Counted from the stretch's first letter, positions 34,465 through 44,807 are shown. The stretch: DNA of 64,000 bases from Sphingomonas sp. LT1P40 (GCF_036663835.1 NZ_JAXOJT010000001.1:868001-932000), one strand, 5' to 3'. The notes: generated by a model not told the origin, from the letters alone. A program made the numbers and translations.

Positions 34465-35633
34465 TGGCGCCGGCGCGCTTTCGCACGCTGATTGCGCTGG
34501 CGTCGATCCCGGCGCTGGCGGGCGGCTGCGTCGCCGCCGCTATTCCGGCGGGGGCCGCGCTGTTGATCGGCCGTCAGCAATTACGCTCTGAGCGCCCGCC
34601 GGGGCTGATCCCCGATCGCAAGGCTGCGGCGCGCGCGATGCAACAGGCCGACAAGCAGGTCGAGGATGCGGGCAAGGCAGCCCCTGTCGGAACGCGGATC
34701 GCTTCGCCGGACGAGGCCGCAGCATTCACCAGTCCGCGCGCACCGCAACGCACGGCGTCGCTGCCCGCACCATTTGACGGGCGCACGCCTGCTACGATGC
34801 AGTATCTCTATGGATCGGGGGAGGCAGCGGCGCTGTCGATCCAGGCCTATCAGGGGCTGTGGACCTATTTCGCCAAGCCGATCGCCGAACGCCGCGCCGG
34901 ACGCGCGGTGGATAGCGTGGTTTTGTCGAAGGGGGCGACGCTGGCCTCCCCGGCATTCGACAAATGCGGATACCGTCCGTTGGCGGTGCTGCTCGACATC
35001 GACGAGACCGTCATTCTCAACATGGGATATCAGGCGGACGAAGTGCGGCGCGGCGCGCGTTTCGACGAAGAACGCTGGGCGCGCTGGGAGCAGACCGGGG
35101 CAGGGCAGGTGGTTGCCGTGCCGGGTGCGGCCGAGACGATCGCGGCGTTGCGGCAGGAGGGGGTGACGGTGATCTTCAACTCCAACCGCGATGCCCGCTT
35201 TGCTGCGCAGACGATCGCCGCGCTCAACGGCGCGGGACTGGGGCCGGCCGAGCATGGCAAGACATTGTGGCTGAAGGGTGATTTCGGGGGCGACAGCGGC
35301 AAGGACGCGCGGCGCTGGGCAATTTCTGAGAAGTACTGCGTGGTGGCGATGGTCGGCGACCAGCTGGGCGATTTCACCGATCTGTTCAACGCGGGCTATA
35401 TCGCGCCGGTGCGCCGCAATCTGGCGATGGCGTCGCTGGTCAGCGCAAAATGGGGCAGCGGCTGGTTCCTGCTGCCCAATCCGATTTACGGCACTGCGCT
35501 GAAGGGCGAACTCGGCGAAATCGTGCCGAGCGACAAGCAATGGACGGATCCCGGCCCGGGAGCCGTGCCAGCACCCGCGCCCACCCCAGCCCCGGCCCCA
35601 GTGCCCGCCGCCACGCCCACACCACAGAATTGA
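34464..35633 (+). CDS. HAD-family acid phosphatase lipoprotein (class C-like)
   Basis: A 389-residue protein with a lipoprotein signal (lipobox LAGGC, Cys at residue 22) and a HAD-IIIB core. The nucleophile motif is [14 protein letters not shown] and the second HAD motif is VIFNSNRDA; the C-terminal [11 protein letters not shown] carries the acidic metal-binding pair. This fits class C acid phosphatases such as lipoprotein e(P4), which release phosphate from nucleotides outside the inner membrane. The C-terminus is a Pro/Ala-rich tail. It sits between the two CoA-transferase subunit genes with no clear metabolic tie to them. Confidence 0.85.
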   Translation: MAPARFRTLIALASIPALAGGCVAAAIPAGAALLIGRQQLRSERPPGLIPDRKAAARAMQQADKQVEDAGKAAPVGTRIASPDEAAAFTSPRAPQRTASLPAPFDGRTPATMQYLYGSGEAAALSIQAYQGLWTYFAKPIAERRAGRAVDSVVLSKGATLASPAFDKCGYRPLAVLLDIDETVILNMGYQADEVRRGARFDEERWARWEQTGAGQVVAVPGAAETIAALRQEGVTVIFNSNRDARFAAQTIAALNGAGLGPAEHGKTLWLKGDFGGDSGKDARRWAISEKYCVVAMVGDQLGDFTDLFNAGYIAPVRRNLAMASLVSAKWGSGWFLLPNPIYGTALKGELGEIVPSDKQWTDPGPGAVPAPAPTPAPAPVPAATPTPQN

Positions 35634-35649
35634 ACAGACGGAGCTTTTA

Positions 35650-36300
35650 ATGCCCTGGACCCGTGACGAAATGGCCGCCCGCGCCGCAAAGGAATTGCAG
35701 GACGGCTTCTATGTGAATCTGGGCATTGGCATTCCGACGTTGGTCGCCAACCACATCCCGGCGGGGGTCGAGGTCACCTTGCAGTCGGAGAACGGGATGC
35801 TGGGCATCGGGCCGTTCCCCTATGAAGGCGAGGAAGACCCCGACCTTATCAACGCGGGCAAGCAGACGATCAGCGAACTGCCGCAATCGGTATATTTCAG
35901 TAGCGCCGACAGCTTTGCGATGATCCGTGGCGGCCATATCGACCTGACCGTGCTGGGCGCGATGGAGATCAGTGAGGGCGGCGACATCGCCAACTGGATG
36001 ATCCCCGGCAAGATGATAAAGGGCATGGGCGGCGCGATGGATCTGGTCGCCGGGGTCAAGAAGATCATCGTGGTGATGGAGCATAATTCCAAGGACGGCG
36101 GCGCGAAGTTCATCCCGGAATGCACGCTGCCGCTGACCGGCAAGAATGTCGTCGACATGATCGTCACCGATCTCGCGGTGTTTCAGCGCGTCGATCATGA
36201 CTCGCCGTTCCGCCTGATCGAACTGGCCCCCGGCGTGACCGAGGACGAGGTCGCGGCGAAGACGACGGCGGCCTATGAGGTGGCGCTGATCGCCGCGTGA
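35650..36300 (+). CDS. scoB: 3-oxoacid CoA-transferase subunit B
   Basis: A 216-residue beta subunit. The catalytic glutamate lies in [15 protein letters not shown] (Glu in SENG), which forms the CoA thioester. [14 protein letters not shown] and [15 protein letters not shown] are further family segments. It pairs with the A subunit encoded at 33438-34145. The start follows the phosphatase gene by 16 bp with GGAG before it. Its stop overlaps the start of the esterase gene (TGATG). Confidence 0.93.
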   Translation: MPWTRDEMAARAAKELQDGFYVNLGIGIPTLVANHIPAGVEVTLQSENGMLGIGPFPYEGEEDPDLINAGKQTISELPQSVYFSSADSFAMIRGGHIDLTVLGAMEISEGGDIANWMIPGKMIKGMGGAMDLVAGVKKIIVVMEHNSKDGGAKFIPECTLPLTGKNVVDMIVTDLAVFQRVDHDSPFRLIELAPGVTEDEVAAKTTAAYEVALIAA

Positions 36301-37190
36301 TGTGGCGCTGGGCGGCGATCGTCGGCCTGATACTGGTGAGCGTGGTGGGAGCGATGGCCTTGTTCGTGTCGCCGCCGCGTCTGCTCTCGATTGCCGATGC
36401 CGCGATGGGCGGCGGGGTCGGGGTCGAGCGCGTTGCGACGGGGGTCAGCTTTGGCGCGCATGGTCAGACACTGGATGTGTGGCGGCCAACTGGTGCGGTG
36501 ACGTCGCGCCCCGTGCTGATCTTCTGGTATGGCGGCGGCTGGGTAAAGGGTGACCGGGGTGCCTATGCGTTCGCCGCGCGCGCCTTTGCCCGTGCCGGCT
36601 ATGTCGTGGTGGTGCCGAATTACCGGAAGGTCCCGGACGTGCGCTTTCCCGCGTTTTTGCAGGATGGCGCGGCGGCGGTGAAATGGACGCGCGATCATGT
36701 GCGCGAGTTCGGCGGCGATCCTGAGCGGATCGCGCTCGCGGGGCATTCGGCCGGAGCGTACACGGTGGCGATGCTGGCGCTCGACAAAAGATGGCTGGAA
36801 GCGGAGGGCGTCGATCCAGCGATTGTTCGCGCAGGCGTGGGTCTGAGCGGGCCGTATGATTTCTATCCGTTCGACACGAAGCGTTCGATCGATGCGATGG
36901 CGGGCGTGGCCGATCCGATGGCGACGCAGCCGATCCGCTTTGCGCGCGGCGATGCGCCGCCGCTGCTGCTGGTGACATCGACTGACGACACCGTGGTGCG
37001 TCCTAAGAATGCGATCAATCTGGAGCGGCTCCTGCGCCAGGCAGGCGCGCCGGTCGAGTTGAAAAACTATGATGGCCTCAGCCATGAAGAGGTCGTGATG
37101 GCGCTGTCCAAACCGTTTCGCGGCAAGGCACCGGTGCTGGCCGACAGCCTGTCGTTCCTTGAAAAGGCGCTCGCACCGGACGGGGTTTAG
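36300..37190 (+). CDS. Alpha/beta hydrolase (esterase/lipase-like), exported or anchored
   Basis: A 296-residue protein with an N-terminal hydrophobic segment (WRWAAIVGLILVSVVGAMALF), then an alpha/beta hydrolase. The oxyanion-hole element reads FWYGGGW, the nucleophile elbow is GHSAGAY, and the acid and histidine are in STDDTVV and GLSHEEV. The sequence resembles the BD-FAE/carboxylesterase group. The substrate is unknown. It overlaps the scoB stop by one base and may be part of the same transcript. Confidence 0.85.
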   Translation: MWRWAAIVGLILVSVVGAMALFVSPPRLLSIADAAMGGGVGVERVATGVSFGAHGQTLDVWRPTGAVTSRPVLIFWYGGGWVKGDRGAYAFAARAFARAGYVVVVPNYRKVPDVRFPAFLQDGAAAVKWTRDHVREFGGDPERIALAGHSAGAYTVAMLALDKRWLEAEGVDPAIVRAGVGLSGPYDFYPFDTKRSIDAMAGVADPMATQPIRFARGDAPPLLLVTSTDDTVVRPKNAINLERLLRQAGAPVELKNYDGLSHEEVVMALSKPFRGKAPVLADSLSFLEKALAPDGV

Positions 37191-37205
37191 GCGTAGCCTT
37201 GGCCC

Positions 37206-37883
37206 ATGTTTGCCGCCCTTCGCCATCGTTATCTGGACCTGCTGGGCTCGATCTACATCTATAACGAGCATCGCGGTTACACGAGCATCGACCGGGTGCT
37301 GGAGGCGGTACGAGCGCGCGCGCCGGACGATCACGCGCTGATCGCCGCGGTCGAGCAGCATCGCGCCGACGAGCGCAAACATTATGTGATGTTCAAACGC
37401 TGGTTCGAGTTGCGCGGGCAGATGCCGCTGAACGTGAACCGCACCTGCGGCCATATCGACCGCTTTGTCGAGATCATGTTCGGGCGCATGATCGACAATC
37501 TGGACACCGACGCGATCATCGCCGAGGATTCGCAGTTCGAGAAATTGTGCCGCGTCATCTCGTTGACCGAGCAGCGCGGGTTCAAGCAGGTCGAAATTCT
37601 GCTCAACCACCCGCTGGTCCGCCACGACCGCGCGCTGATCCGCATATTCCAGGTGATCCACCGCGACGAACCGAGTCACTGGGCACCCTATGACGGCTGG
37701 CTGAAGGCGAACGGCAAGCGCGACCCCAAATGGTGGGAGCGTGCGGTGGACACCTTCATCCATTCCGAATTGCTGTTCGTGAAACTGCCGTTGTTGTTCC
37801 TGAACCCGTGGGTGAAACGCAGGACTGACTGGGCGGATGTCGGCGAACCCGTGCTTGCGAAGCCTGCGCCCGCCATCGCATAA
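37206..37883 (+). CDS. Ferritin-like-fold protein
   Basis: A 225-residue all-helical protein. EQHRADERKH in the first half and RDEPSH in the second have the E-x-x-H spacing that supplies iron ligands in ferritin-like di-iron proteins, with further Glu in IYIYNEHRG and FVEIMFGRM. I take it as a ferritin-superfamily protein; whether it stores iron or acts as an oxidase is not clear. It follows the esterase by 15 bp and precedes the epimerase by 7 bp, so the run of same-strand genes continues. Confidence 0.7.
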   Translation: MFAALRHRYLDLLGSIYIYNEHRGYTSIDRVLEAVRARAPDDHALIAAVEQHRADERKHYVMFKRWFELRGQMPLNVNRTCGHIDRFVEIMFGRMIDNLDTDAIIAEDSQFEKLCRVISLTEQRGFKQVEILLNHPLVRHDRALIRIFQVIHRDEPSHWAPYDGWLKANGKRDPKWWERAVDTFIHSELLFVKLPLLFLNPWVKRRTDWADVGEPVLAKPAPAIA

Positions 37884-37890
37884 GACGGCA

Positions 37891-38844
37891 ATGCGGATTC
37901 TTCTGACAGGTTCGTCCGGCTGGCTCGGCCGCTTTCTTGCGCCGATGCTGCGGGGTGCGGGGCATGATGTGACCGGGCTGGACGTCGCGCCGGGTGCCGA
38001 TACGGATGTGATCGGCAGCGTCGCAGATCGCGCGCTGATCGAACGGGTGTTCGGTGAGCGCGGGATCGAAGCGGTCATTCATGGCGGCGCGTTGCACAAG
38101 CCGGACATTGCGCGATATCCGAAGCAGGCGTTCGTCGATGTCAATGTCACCGGTACGCTCAATCTGCTCGAGACGGCGGTTGCGGCCGGGCATGACCGGT
38201 TTGTCTTTACCTCCACCACGTCGCTGATGATCAGCCAGGCGATCCGCGACGAGGCGGGTGAGGCGGCGGTGTGGCTTGATGAGGATAGCGGCCCGATCGA
38301 GCCGCGCAACATCTATGGCGTGACGAAGTTCGCCGCGGAGCAACTGTGCCGCCTGTTCCATCTGGAGCACGGACTAAACTGCGTCGTGTTGCGCACGGCG
38401 CGATTCTTTCCGGAGGATGACGACACACATGCGTTTCCGCCGAGCGTGAATTTGAAGGCAAACGAGTTTCTCAACCGGCGGCTGACGGTGGAGGACGCGG
38501 CGCGCGCGCATCTGGCGGCGCTGGAGCGGGCGGGGGATGTCGGGTTCGGGACCTATATCGTGTCCGCACCAACGCCGTTCGTGCGGGCGGACGCGGCCGA
38601 GTTGAAGCGCGACGCGGCGGCGGTGATTGCTCGGTATTTCCCGGATGTGGCGGAGCTTTACGCCGCGCAGGGGTGGGTGCTGCCCGAGCGTATCGGGCGG
38701 GTTTACGATAGCGGGCGGATCCAACGTGAGCTGGGCTTTCGGTTCAATACCGGTTTTGCCGAGGTGCTGGCGGCGTTGCGCGAAGACGAACAGCTGCCTT
38801 TTGCGCACGACGCCGACTATGTCTCACCCAAGGAGACGGTTTAG
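37891..38844 (+). CDS. NAD(P)-dependent epimerase/dehydratase (extended SDR)
   Basis: A 317-residue extended short-chain dehydrogenase. [12 protein letters not shown] is the Rossmann glycine motif, and [13 protein letters not shown] contains the catalytic Tyr-x-x-x-Lys. It should bind NAD(P) and act on a sugar nucleotide or another hydroxyl compound; the substrate cannot be read from the sequence. The ATG at 37891 fits the Rossmann start; the upstream in-frame ATG at 37837 lies inside the ferritin-like gene. Confidence 0.85.
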   Translation: MRILLTGSSGWLGRFLAPMLRGAGHDVTGLDVAPGADTDVIGSVADRALIERVFGERGIEAVIHGGALHKPDIARYPKQAFVDVNVTGTLNLLETAVAAGHDRFVFTSTTSLMISQAIRDEAGEAAVWLDEDSGPIEPRNIYGVTKFAAEQLCRLFHLEHGLNCVVLRTARFFPEDDDTHAFPPSVNLKANEFLNRRLTVEDAARAHLAALERAGDVGFGTYIVSAPTPFVRADAAELKRDAAAVIARYFPDVAELYAAQGWVLPERIGRVYDSGRIQRELGFRFNTGFAEVLAALREDEQLPFAHDADYVSPKETV

Positions 38845-38914
38845 TCCAGCTTCGCCTCCGAAAATGTCGCCTGTGTTTGCCCCTGCGCAACAAAGGCGTA
38901 AGGGCAGGGCCATT

Positions 38915-40354
38915 ATGGCCAGCAAACCGCTCACCCTTTACGAGAAAATCTGGGCCGCGCATGTCGTGGAGCGCCGCGATGACGGCACGTGCCTGATCTA
39001 TATCGACCGGCATCTGGTCCATGAAGTGACCAGCCCGCAGGCGTTCGAGGGGCTGCGCGTTGCAGGACGCAGAGTTCGGCGGCCTGACCTGACGCTGGCG
39101 GTGCCGGACCATAATCTGCCGACCACGGCGCGGGTGGATGCGGCGGGTAATCGCCTGCCGATCGCCGATATCGAGAGTGCGGCACAGCTTGCCGCGCTGG
39201 AGCGCAATGTCGCTGAGTTCGGGATCGATTATTTCGGAGCGACTGCGCCGGAGCAGGGCATCGTGCATGTTGTGGGGCCGGAGCAGGGCTTTACGCTGCC
39301 GGGCACGACATTGGTGTGTGGTGACAGCCATACATCGGCGCATGGTGCGCTCGGCGCGCTGGCGTTTGGGATCGGGACGAGCGAGGTCGAGCATGTGCTG
39401 GCGACGCAGACGTTGCTGCTGAACCAGTCGAAAACGATGGAAATCCGGGTCGATGGCTCGCTGGGCTATGGCGTCAGCGCGAAGGACGTGGTGCTCGCGA
39501 TCATCGGCAAGACGGGGGCAGCGGGGGGCACCGGTTATGTCGTCGAATATACAGGCGACGTGATCCGTGGCCTGTCGATCGAGGGGCGGCTGACGATCAG
39601 CAACATGTCGATCGAGGGCGGCGCGCGGTCCGGCCTGATTGCGCCGGATGAGACGACCTATACCTATCTGAAGGGGCGTCCGATGGTCCCCGCTGGCGAG
39701 GCTTGGGAACAGGCGCTGGCGTGGTGGAAGACGCTGCCGACCGATCCCGGCGCGGTGTATGACAAGGTCGTCCAGTTACATGCGACCGACATTTCGCCAT
39801 CGCTGACCTGGGGGACGAGCCCCGAGGACGTAGTGCCGATCACTGGCTTCGTGCCCGACCCCGAGAGTTTCGCCGACCCGGCCAAGCGCATCGCGGCGCA
39901 GAAGTCGCTGGATTATATGGGGCTGACGGCGGGCACGCGGATGCAGGATATTTCGGTCGAGAATATCTTCATCGGCAGCTGCACCAACAGCCGGATCGAG
40001 GATCTGCGCGCCGCTGCTTCGGTGGTGAAGGGGCGGCATGTCGCGGACGGCATTCGGCAGGCGCTGATCGTGCCCGGCTCGGGACTGGTCAAGCGCCAGG
40101 CCGAGGCCGAAGGGCTGGACCGTATCTTTATCGAGGCCGGGTTCGACTGGCGCGAGCCGGGCTGTTCCATGTGTCTCGCCATGAACCCGGATAAAGTGCC
40201 GCCGGGCGAACGCTGTGCTTCCACTTCCAATCGAAACTTTGTAGGAAGGCAGGGTCCGGGCGCGCGTACCCACCTCGTCTCACCCGCAATGGCGGCGGCG
40301 GCGGCGGTGACTGGAAAGCTCACGGACGTTCGGGACCTGATGGGTGCCCAATGA
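38915..40354 (+). CDS. leuC: 3-isopropylmalate dehydratase large subunit
   Basis: A 479-residue aconitase-type enzyme that, with LeuD, isomerises 2- to 3-isopropylmalate in leucine synthesis. The 4Fe-4S cysteines are in [11 protein letters not shown] and [12 protein letters not shown]. The start [18 protein letters not shown] is standard. A small exported-protein gene and then leuD follow on the same strand. No leader peptide or T-box was seen upstream; the 70-bp gap from the epimerase is short. Confidence 0.97.
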   Translation: MASKPLTLYEKIWAAHVVERRDDGTCLIYIDRHLVHEVTSPQAFEGLRVAGRRVRRPDLTLAVPDHNLPTTARVDAAGNRLPIADIESAAQLAALERNVAEFGIDYFGATAPEQGIVHVVGPEQGFTLPGTTLVCGDSHTSAHGALGALAFGIGTSEVEHVLATQTLLLNQSKTMEIRVDGSLGYGVSAKDVVLAIIGKTGAAGGTGYVVEYTGDVIRGLSIEGRLTISNMSIEGGARSGLIAPDETTYTYLKGRPMVPAGEAWEQALAWWKTLPTDPGAVYDKVVQLHATDISPSLTWGTSPEDVVPITGFVPDPESFADPAKRIAAQKSLDYMGLTAGTRMQDISVENIFIGSCTNSRIEDLRAAASVVKGRHVADGIRQALIVPGSGLVKRQAEAEGLDRIFIEAGFDWREPGCSMCLAMNPDKVPPGERCASTSNRNFVGRQGPGARTHLVSPAMAAAAAVTGKLTDVRDLMGAQ

Positions 40355-40366
40355 GGGGGATGACCT

Positions 40367-40501
40367 GTGAAGCGCGTATTGGTGTTATTGGTCGCGGGAA
40401 CGATCTTGAGCGGTGCGGCGGCAGTTTTCGCCACGGCGAACGCGCGTGCGGTGGCGGCGGACGCAAAGCCGGTTCCGGCAGCGGACCCCGCAGCGCGTTA
40501 A
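40367..40501 (+). CDS. 44-residue exported microprotein between leuC and leuD
   Basis: GTG at 40367 starts a 44-residue protein, [20 protein letters not shown] and so on, ending DPAAR. The layout is a basic start, a 15-residue hydrophobic core and ATANA, a plausible signal peptidase site, leaving a mature peptide of about 20 residues rich in Ala, Val and Pro. The ribosome-binding site GAGGGGG precedes the start by about 5 bases. It lies 12 bp after the leuC stop. I know no family. Translation is not proven, and the frame at 40351 over the same bases is a rival but has no family features. Confidence 0.55.
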   Translation: MKRVLVLLVAGTILSGAAAVFATANARAVAADAKPVPAADPAAR

Positions 40502-40607
40502 GCGCGGGCAACTTCGTTCGACAATTGCGGGTTTTCACGGGCGCTGGTCCGGCGGAGGCGTTTGCCCGTCGGCGACCGACGCCCGTTTTCACATCGGGAG
40601 CAGATCG

Positions 40608-41237
40608 ATGGACGCGGTGAAGAAGGTCGAAGGCGGTGCCTATCCCTGGGGCGCCAAGAATATCGACACCGACATTATCATCCCGGCGCACTGGCTGAAG
40701 ACGATCACCCGTGAGGGGTTGGGCAGGGGCGCGTTCGAGACGGTGCGTGCGCAGCCGGGCAATATCTTCGACGATCCTGCCTATGCCGGATCGCCGATCC
40801 TGATCGCGGGCGATAATTTCGGGTGCGGGTCGAGCCGTGAGCATGCCGCCTGGGCGCTGGCCGATATGGGCATCAAGGCGGTGATCGCGCCGAGTTATTC
40901 CGACATTTTTTCGGGCAATGCGTTCAAGAACGGCATCGTCGCCGTCGTGTTGCCACAGGAAGCGATCGACCGGTTGATCGAGGTGGCGAAGACCGAGCCA
41001 GTGACGATCGACCTGGAGACGATGACCGTCACGACGCCGTTTCAGGACCGGTTCGAGTTCGAGATGGACGCGTTCCGCCGCGACTGTTTGATGCAGGGGC
41101 TGGACGAGATCGGCCTGACACTGGCAAGAGATACCGCGATTTCGAATTTCGAATCGACGGTCGGCAACGCACGCCCGTGGATCTATGGGGAGAGCGGACA
41201 TGCGGGCATTGCTGTCGAAGGCACCGGGCGGACCTGA
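40608..41237 (+). CDS. leuD: 3-isopropylmalate dehydratase small subunit
   Basis: A 209-residue partner of LeuC carrying the mobile swivel domain of aconitase-type enzymes. [17 protein letters not shown] and [18 protein letters not shown] are diagnostic. ATG 40608 follows GGGAG. It is separated from leuC by 253 bp that contain a microprotein gene and a GC-rich stretch with possible hairpins. The last 38 bp overlap the next gene, which is in another frame, so the C-terminal about 12 residues (after IYGESGHA) are constrained by both. Confidence 0.95.
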   Translation: MDAVKKVEGGAYPWGAKNIDTDIIIPAHWLKTITREGLGRGAFETVRAQPGNIFDDPAYAGSPILIAGDNFGCGSSREHAAWALADMGIKAVIAPSYSDIFSGNAFKNGIVAVVLPQEAIDRLIEVAKTEPVTIDLETMTVTTPFQDRFEFEMDAFRRDCLMQGLDEIGLTLARDTAISNFESTVGNARPWIYGESGHAGIAVEGTGRT

Positions 41238-42201
41238 AACTCTAAGTCTGGACGAACTGCCCGATCCGGTCGCCAAGCCGGGCGAAGTGCTGGTGGCCGT
41301 CAAGGCGTGTGCGCTCAACTATCCCGACGTGCTCATCATCGAGGACCGGTATCAGTTCAAACCGCCGCGCCCGTTCGCACCGGGCGGTGAGATTGCCGGT
41401 GTGGTCGAGGCAGTCGGGGAGGGTGTCACCGACCTGAAACCCGGCGACCGCGTGCTGGGATCAACCGGCTGGAACGGGCTGGCCGAGAAAGCTGCGGTCG
41501 AACGGTGGCGACTGTATAAATTACCCGAGGGGAAGAGCTTCGAGCAGGGTGCGTCGCTGCTGATGACCTATGGCACCAGCATCCATGCGTTGCTGGATCG
41601 CGGGCATTTAAAGGCTGGCGATACGCTGCTGGTGCTGGGGGCTGCGGGTGGCATCGGGCTGTCGGTGATCGAGCTGGGCAAGGCGTTCGGCGCGCGTGTC
41701 GTGGCGGCGGTGTCGAGCGAGGAAAAGGCGGCGGCGGCGCGGGCGGCGGGCGCGGACGACGTGGTGATCTATGGCCGCGCCCCGTTCGACAAGGACCAGT
41801 CCAAGGCGCTGGCCGAACAGTTCAAGGCGGCGGTTGGGCCTAACGGCGCGCAGGTGATTTACGATCCGGTCGGGGGCGATTATGCCGAACCGGCGCTGCG
41901 TTCGATCGGCTGGGAAGGGCGGTATCTGGTCGTCGGATTTCCGGCGGGCATCCCGAAGCTGCCGCTCAACCTGACCCTGCTGAAAAGCTGCGATGTCTGC
42001 GGCGTATTCTGGGGTGCCTTCGCGGCGCGCGATCCGAAAGCGAATGCGGCGCATGTCGAGCACCTCTTCCGGCTGTGGGAGGAGGGCAAGATCAACCCGC
42101 ATGTCAGCGAAGTCTTCGCGTTCGAGGATGGCGGCAAGGCAATCGCCAAGCTGGGCGCACGCGGCGCGATTGGCAAGCTGGTGGTGAAAATCGCGGACTA
42201 G
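41200..42201 (+). CDS. Zinc-less NADPH:quinone oxidoreductase-type dehydrogenase
   Basis: A 333-residue medium-chain dehydrogenase of the quinone-oxidoreductase branch. [25 protein letters not shown] is split over the GroES-like domain, and [20 protein letters not shown] is the NADPH-binding glycine motif. The structural and catalytic zinc cysteines of alcohol dehydrogenases are absent. ATG 41200 is chosen as it matches the family start ([13 protein letters not shown]). It overlaps leuD by 38 bp, indicating co-translation, and its stop overlaps the convergent DUF817 gene by 4 bp. Confidence 0.9.
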   Translation: MRALLSKAPGGPETLSLDELPDPVAKPGEVLVAVKACALNYPDVLIIEDRYQFKPPRPFAPGGEIAGVVEAVGEGVTDLKPGDRVLGSTGWNGLAEKAAVERWRLYKLPEGKSFEQGASLLMTYGTSIHALLDRGHLKAGDTLLVLGAAGGIGLSVIELGKAFGARVVAAVSSEEKAAAARAAGADDVVIYGRAPFDKDQSKALAEQFKAAVGPNGAQVIYDPVGGDYAEPALRSIGWEGRYLVVGFPAGIPKLPLNLTLLKSCDVCGVFWGAFAARDPKANAAHVEHLFRLWEEGKINPHVSEVFAFEDGGKAIAKLGARGAIGKLVVKIAD

Positions 42202-43040
42202 CGGGTCGGGCGTTCGCGGTGGACGAGCGAGACCAGCACAAACGAGATAATCATCAGCAGGTACCACGCACCCAGCTTTTGCGGGTGGACCATGCTCCAC
42301 GCGCTTTCCTGCCCCGGATAAAGCCAGGCGCGGGAAAAGGTACCGATATTCTCCGCGAACCAGATGAACAGCGCGACCAGCAGCCAGCCGAACAGCAATG
42401 GCATCCAGCGTTCGGTACGAAACGGCGTGAACCACACCTTGGTGCGCCAGAACAGCAGGGCGGTCGCTGCGAACAGGATCAGGCGGATATCGGGCAGCCA
42501 ATGGTGGGCGAAGAAGTTGACGTAGATCGCCGCCGCCAGCGCATAGCTAGTCCAGCGCGGCGGATAATGATCGAAGCGGAAATGGAAGATGCGCCAGACG
42601 CGGGCGATATAGCTGCCGACCGCCGCATACATGAAGCCTGAGAAGAGCGGTACATCGCCGATCCGCAGCACGCTGGGCTCGGGGTAAAGCCATGAACCGT
42701 GGGCCGTCTTGAACAACTCCATCACCGTGCCGACGATGTGGAAGGCGAGGATGACTCTGGCCTCGCTCCAGCTTTCGAGGCGGAAGGCGAGCATGGCGAG
42801 CTGGATCGCCACCGCGCCGAGGGTGAGGAAATCATAACGCGCGAGGGGAGCGTCGGCCGGGTAGAACAGGTGCGTGGCGAACAGCAGCGCCAGCATCAAC
42901 GCGCCGAACAGGCAGGCCCAACCCTGTTTGAACCCGAACAGGGCGAATTCGTAAAGCGCACCCTGCCAGCCGGAGGTCGGCTGCGCCGCCTCCAGCCGCG
43001 CACGGATGCGGGCAAAGCGGGTCGCGCCCGCTCCGGCCAT
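42198..43040 (-). CDS. DUF817 family membrane protein
   Basis: A 280-residue integral membrane protein with about eight hydrophobic helices. FELFKTAHGSW-like (MELFKTAHGSWLYPEPS) and SGFMYAAVGSYIARVWR are the conserved DUF817 segments, and WLYPGQESAWSMVHPQKLG occurs near the C-terminus. The function is unknown. It follows the MoxR gene with a 2-bp gap and is probably co-transcribed with it. Confidence 0.85.
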   Translation of the reverse strand: MAGAGATRFARIRARLEAAQPTSGWQGALYEFALFGFKQGWACLFGALMLALLFATHLFYPADAPLARYDFLTLGAVAIQLAMLAFRLESWSEARVILAFHIVGTVMELFKTAHGSWLYPEPSVLRIGDVPLFSGFMYAAVGSYIARVWRIFHFRFDHYPPRWTSYALAAAIYVNFFAHHWLPDIRLILFAATALLFWRTKVWFTPFRTERWMPLLFGWLLVALFIWFAENIGTFSRAWLYPGQESAWSMVHPQKLGAWYLLMIISFVLVSLVHRERPTR

Positions 43041-43042
43041 TG

Positions 43043-43891
43043 CTACTTCCCTGCTTGCCGCCGCGCCATGAACGCCAGTCGCTCGAACAGCATCACGTCC
43101 TGCTCGTTCTTGAGCAGTGCGCCGTGCAGCGGCGGAATCGCCTTGGTCGGATCGCGGTTCTGGAGGACCTCCAGCGGCATGTCCTCGTGCAGCAGCAGTT
43201 TCAGCCAGTCGAGCAACTCGCTGGTGCTGGGCTTCTTCTTTAGGCCGGGAACTTCGCGGATGTCGTAGAAGATATCCATCGCCTTGCTCACCAGGATCTT
43301 CTGGATGCCGGGGAAGTGGACGTCGATGATCGCCTGCATCGTGCCGCGATCGGGGAATTTGATGTAATGGAAGAAGCAGCGGCGCAGGAACGCGTCGGGC
43401 AGTTCCTTCTCGTTGTTGCTGGTGATGACGACGATCGGGCGTTCGACGGCCGTAACGGTTTCGTTGGTCTCATAGACGTGGAATGCCATGCGATCGAGTT
43501 CGTGGAGCAGGTCATTCGGAAACTCGATATCGGCCTTGTCGATCTCGTCGATCAATAGGACGGGGAGCTGGGGCGAGGTGAACGCATCCCAGAGCTTGCC
43601 CTTGCGAATGTAGTTGGAAATGTCGTGGACACGTTCATCGCCCAGCTGACCGTCGCGCAGTCGGGCGACCGCGTCATATTCGTAAAGGCCCTGATGTGCC
43701 TTGGTCGTCGATTTGACGTTCCACTCGATCAGCGGCGCGCCGATCGCCTTGGCGATTTCATAGGCTAGCACGGTCTTGCCGGTGCCGGGTTCGCCCTTGA
43801 CCAGCAACGGGCGGCGGAGCGTCACGGCGGCGTTGACCGCGACCTTCAGATCGTCGGTGGCGACATAATCCTGCGTGCCTTCAAAGCGCAT
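43043..43891 (-). CDS. MoxR-family AAA+ ATPase
   Basis: A 282-residue AAA+ ATPase. Walker A is KGEPGTGKTVLAYEIA, Walker B is PVLLIDEIDKAD, sensor 1 is VVITSNNEKELPDAF and the arginine-bearing RCFFHYIKFPD follows. MoxR proteins act as chaperones, often with a von Willebrand factor A (VWA) protein that is usually encoded next door. No VWA gene is adjacent in the window; the downstream partner is DUF817. The protein belongs to the group with an N-terminal TQDYVATDDLKVAVN segment. Confidence 0.92.
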   Translation of the reverse strand: MRFEGTQDYVATDDLKVAVNAAVTLRRPLLVKGEPGTGKTVLAYEIAKAIGAPLIEWNVKSTTKAHQGLYEYDAVARLRDGQLGDERVHDISNYIRKGKLWDAFTSPQLPVLLIDEIDKADIEFPNDLLHELDRMAFHVYETNETVTAVERPIVVITSNNEKELPDAFLRRCFFHYIKFPDRGTMQAIIDVHFPGIQKILVSKAMDIFYDIREVPGLKKKPSTSELLDWLKLLLHEDMPLEVLQNRDPTKAIPPLHGALLKNEQDVMLFERLAFMARRQAGK

Positions 43892-43970
43892 CCCAGCCCC
43901 TCATCATAGTGGCGATCATATTGGAAGATCGGGTATGCGGTAGCGGGATTGCGCGGGCAAGCGCAAGCGG

Positions 43971-44636
43971 TCAGTCGCCTTGGCGGGCCGATGCGCGGGC
44001 TTCGAGCAGATCCCACAGGCCGCGATGCTGCGCCAGCATCTGTTGCGCGCCGAACAGCATTGCGCGCTCGACCGACAGCCGCGCGGTGAGCGCGTCGATG
44101 ACGGTCGCGGTCTCATAGATCGGGGGGAGGGTCGAATGCGGCGGGTCGATGCCGAGGCGCGTTGCCGCGACGTCCAGCACCTGGCGGATCGCCGGCCAGT
44201 CCATCACCAGCGCCAGCGCGGTGCCATCGGCACAGCCGCTGCGGCCGGATTGGGCGAGCATGTCGAGCGCGTGGCGTTGCGCGGCGACGGCGGATTCGGA
44301 TGCGGCCTGGCCGGGTGTGCTGGGCAGTGGTCCGGCGGCGGCCACGAGGCGAACGACGAATGCGCGCTCTGCGGCAAAGCCGGTCATCGCCTCTGATATC
44401 CACGCGGCGGTCGACGATTCGTGCGAATGCGATGCGGCCTGTTCGATGATGTCGGGATGCCGCGCGTGCAGCAGGCAAATCTGGTGGATGGCATCGGTCA
44501 GGTCGCGCATCGGCGCGATTCCCGTCGTCAGCCGCGCGACATAACGGTGGCTGGCAGACCCGTCCGCCGCCACGAGCGCCACCAGCGTGCCCGAAGCGCC
44601 GCCAAGTCCCGCAGTCTGGACCGAATCGAAAGCCAT
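43971..44636 (-). CDS. Hypothetical protein downstream of rpoD
   Basis: A 221-residue, mostly helical, Ala-rich protein with no signal or membrane segment. Conserved-looking pieces are IHQICLLHARHPDIIEQAA and WDLLEARASARQGD at the end. I cannot place it in a family with confidence; short uncharacterised proteins like this occur next to rpoD in sphingomonads, but that statement is from memory. The ATG at 44636 (MAFDSVQTAGLGG) is preferred to 44696. It is 202 bp downstream of rpoD with a hairpin between, so it probably has its own promoter. Confidence 0.55.
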   Translation of the reverse strand: MAFDSVQTAGLGGASGTLVALVAADGSASHRYVARLTTGIAPMRDLTDAIHQICLLHARHPDIIEQAASHSHESSTAAWISEAMTGFAAERAFVVRLVAAAGPLPSTPGQAASESAVAAQRHALDMLAQSGRSGCADGTALALVMDWPAIRQVLDVAATRLGIDPPHSTLPPIYETATVIDALTARLSVERAMLFGAQQMLAQHRGLWDLLEARASARQGD

Positions 44637-44807
44637 AGTCCCCCACGATCGAACCGGCGCCGAACTTCCGGCACCGTGCGCACCCCTGTGCACCACAGGG
44701 TTATACCGAACCGCGTAAAGACGTGGTGTATGTGGGGTTTACTGTTCGGGAAGGTGTGGACGTGGCGTTCCGGCAAACGGAACGCGCGGCAATGGGCCGA
44801 ATGCGCA

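Noticed and set aside
40351..40620. 89-residue frame over the leuC-leuD gap
   Set aside because: It begins inside the leuC stop region, is Gly/Arg-rich and ends inside leuD. The GTG frame at 40367 has better signals.
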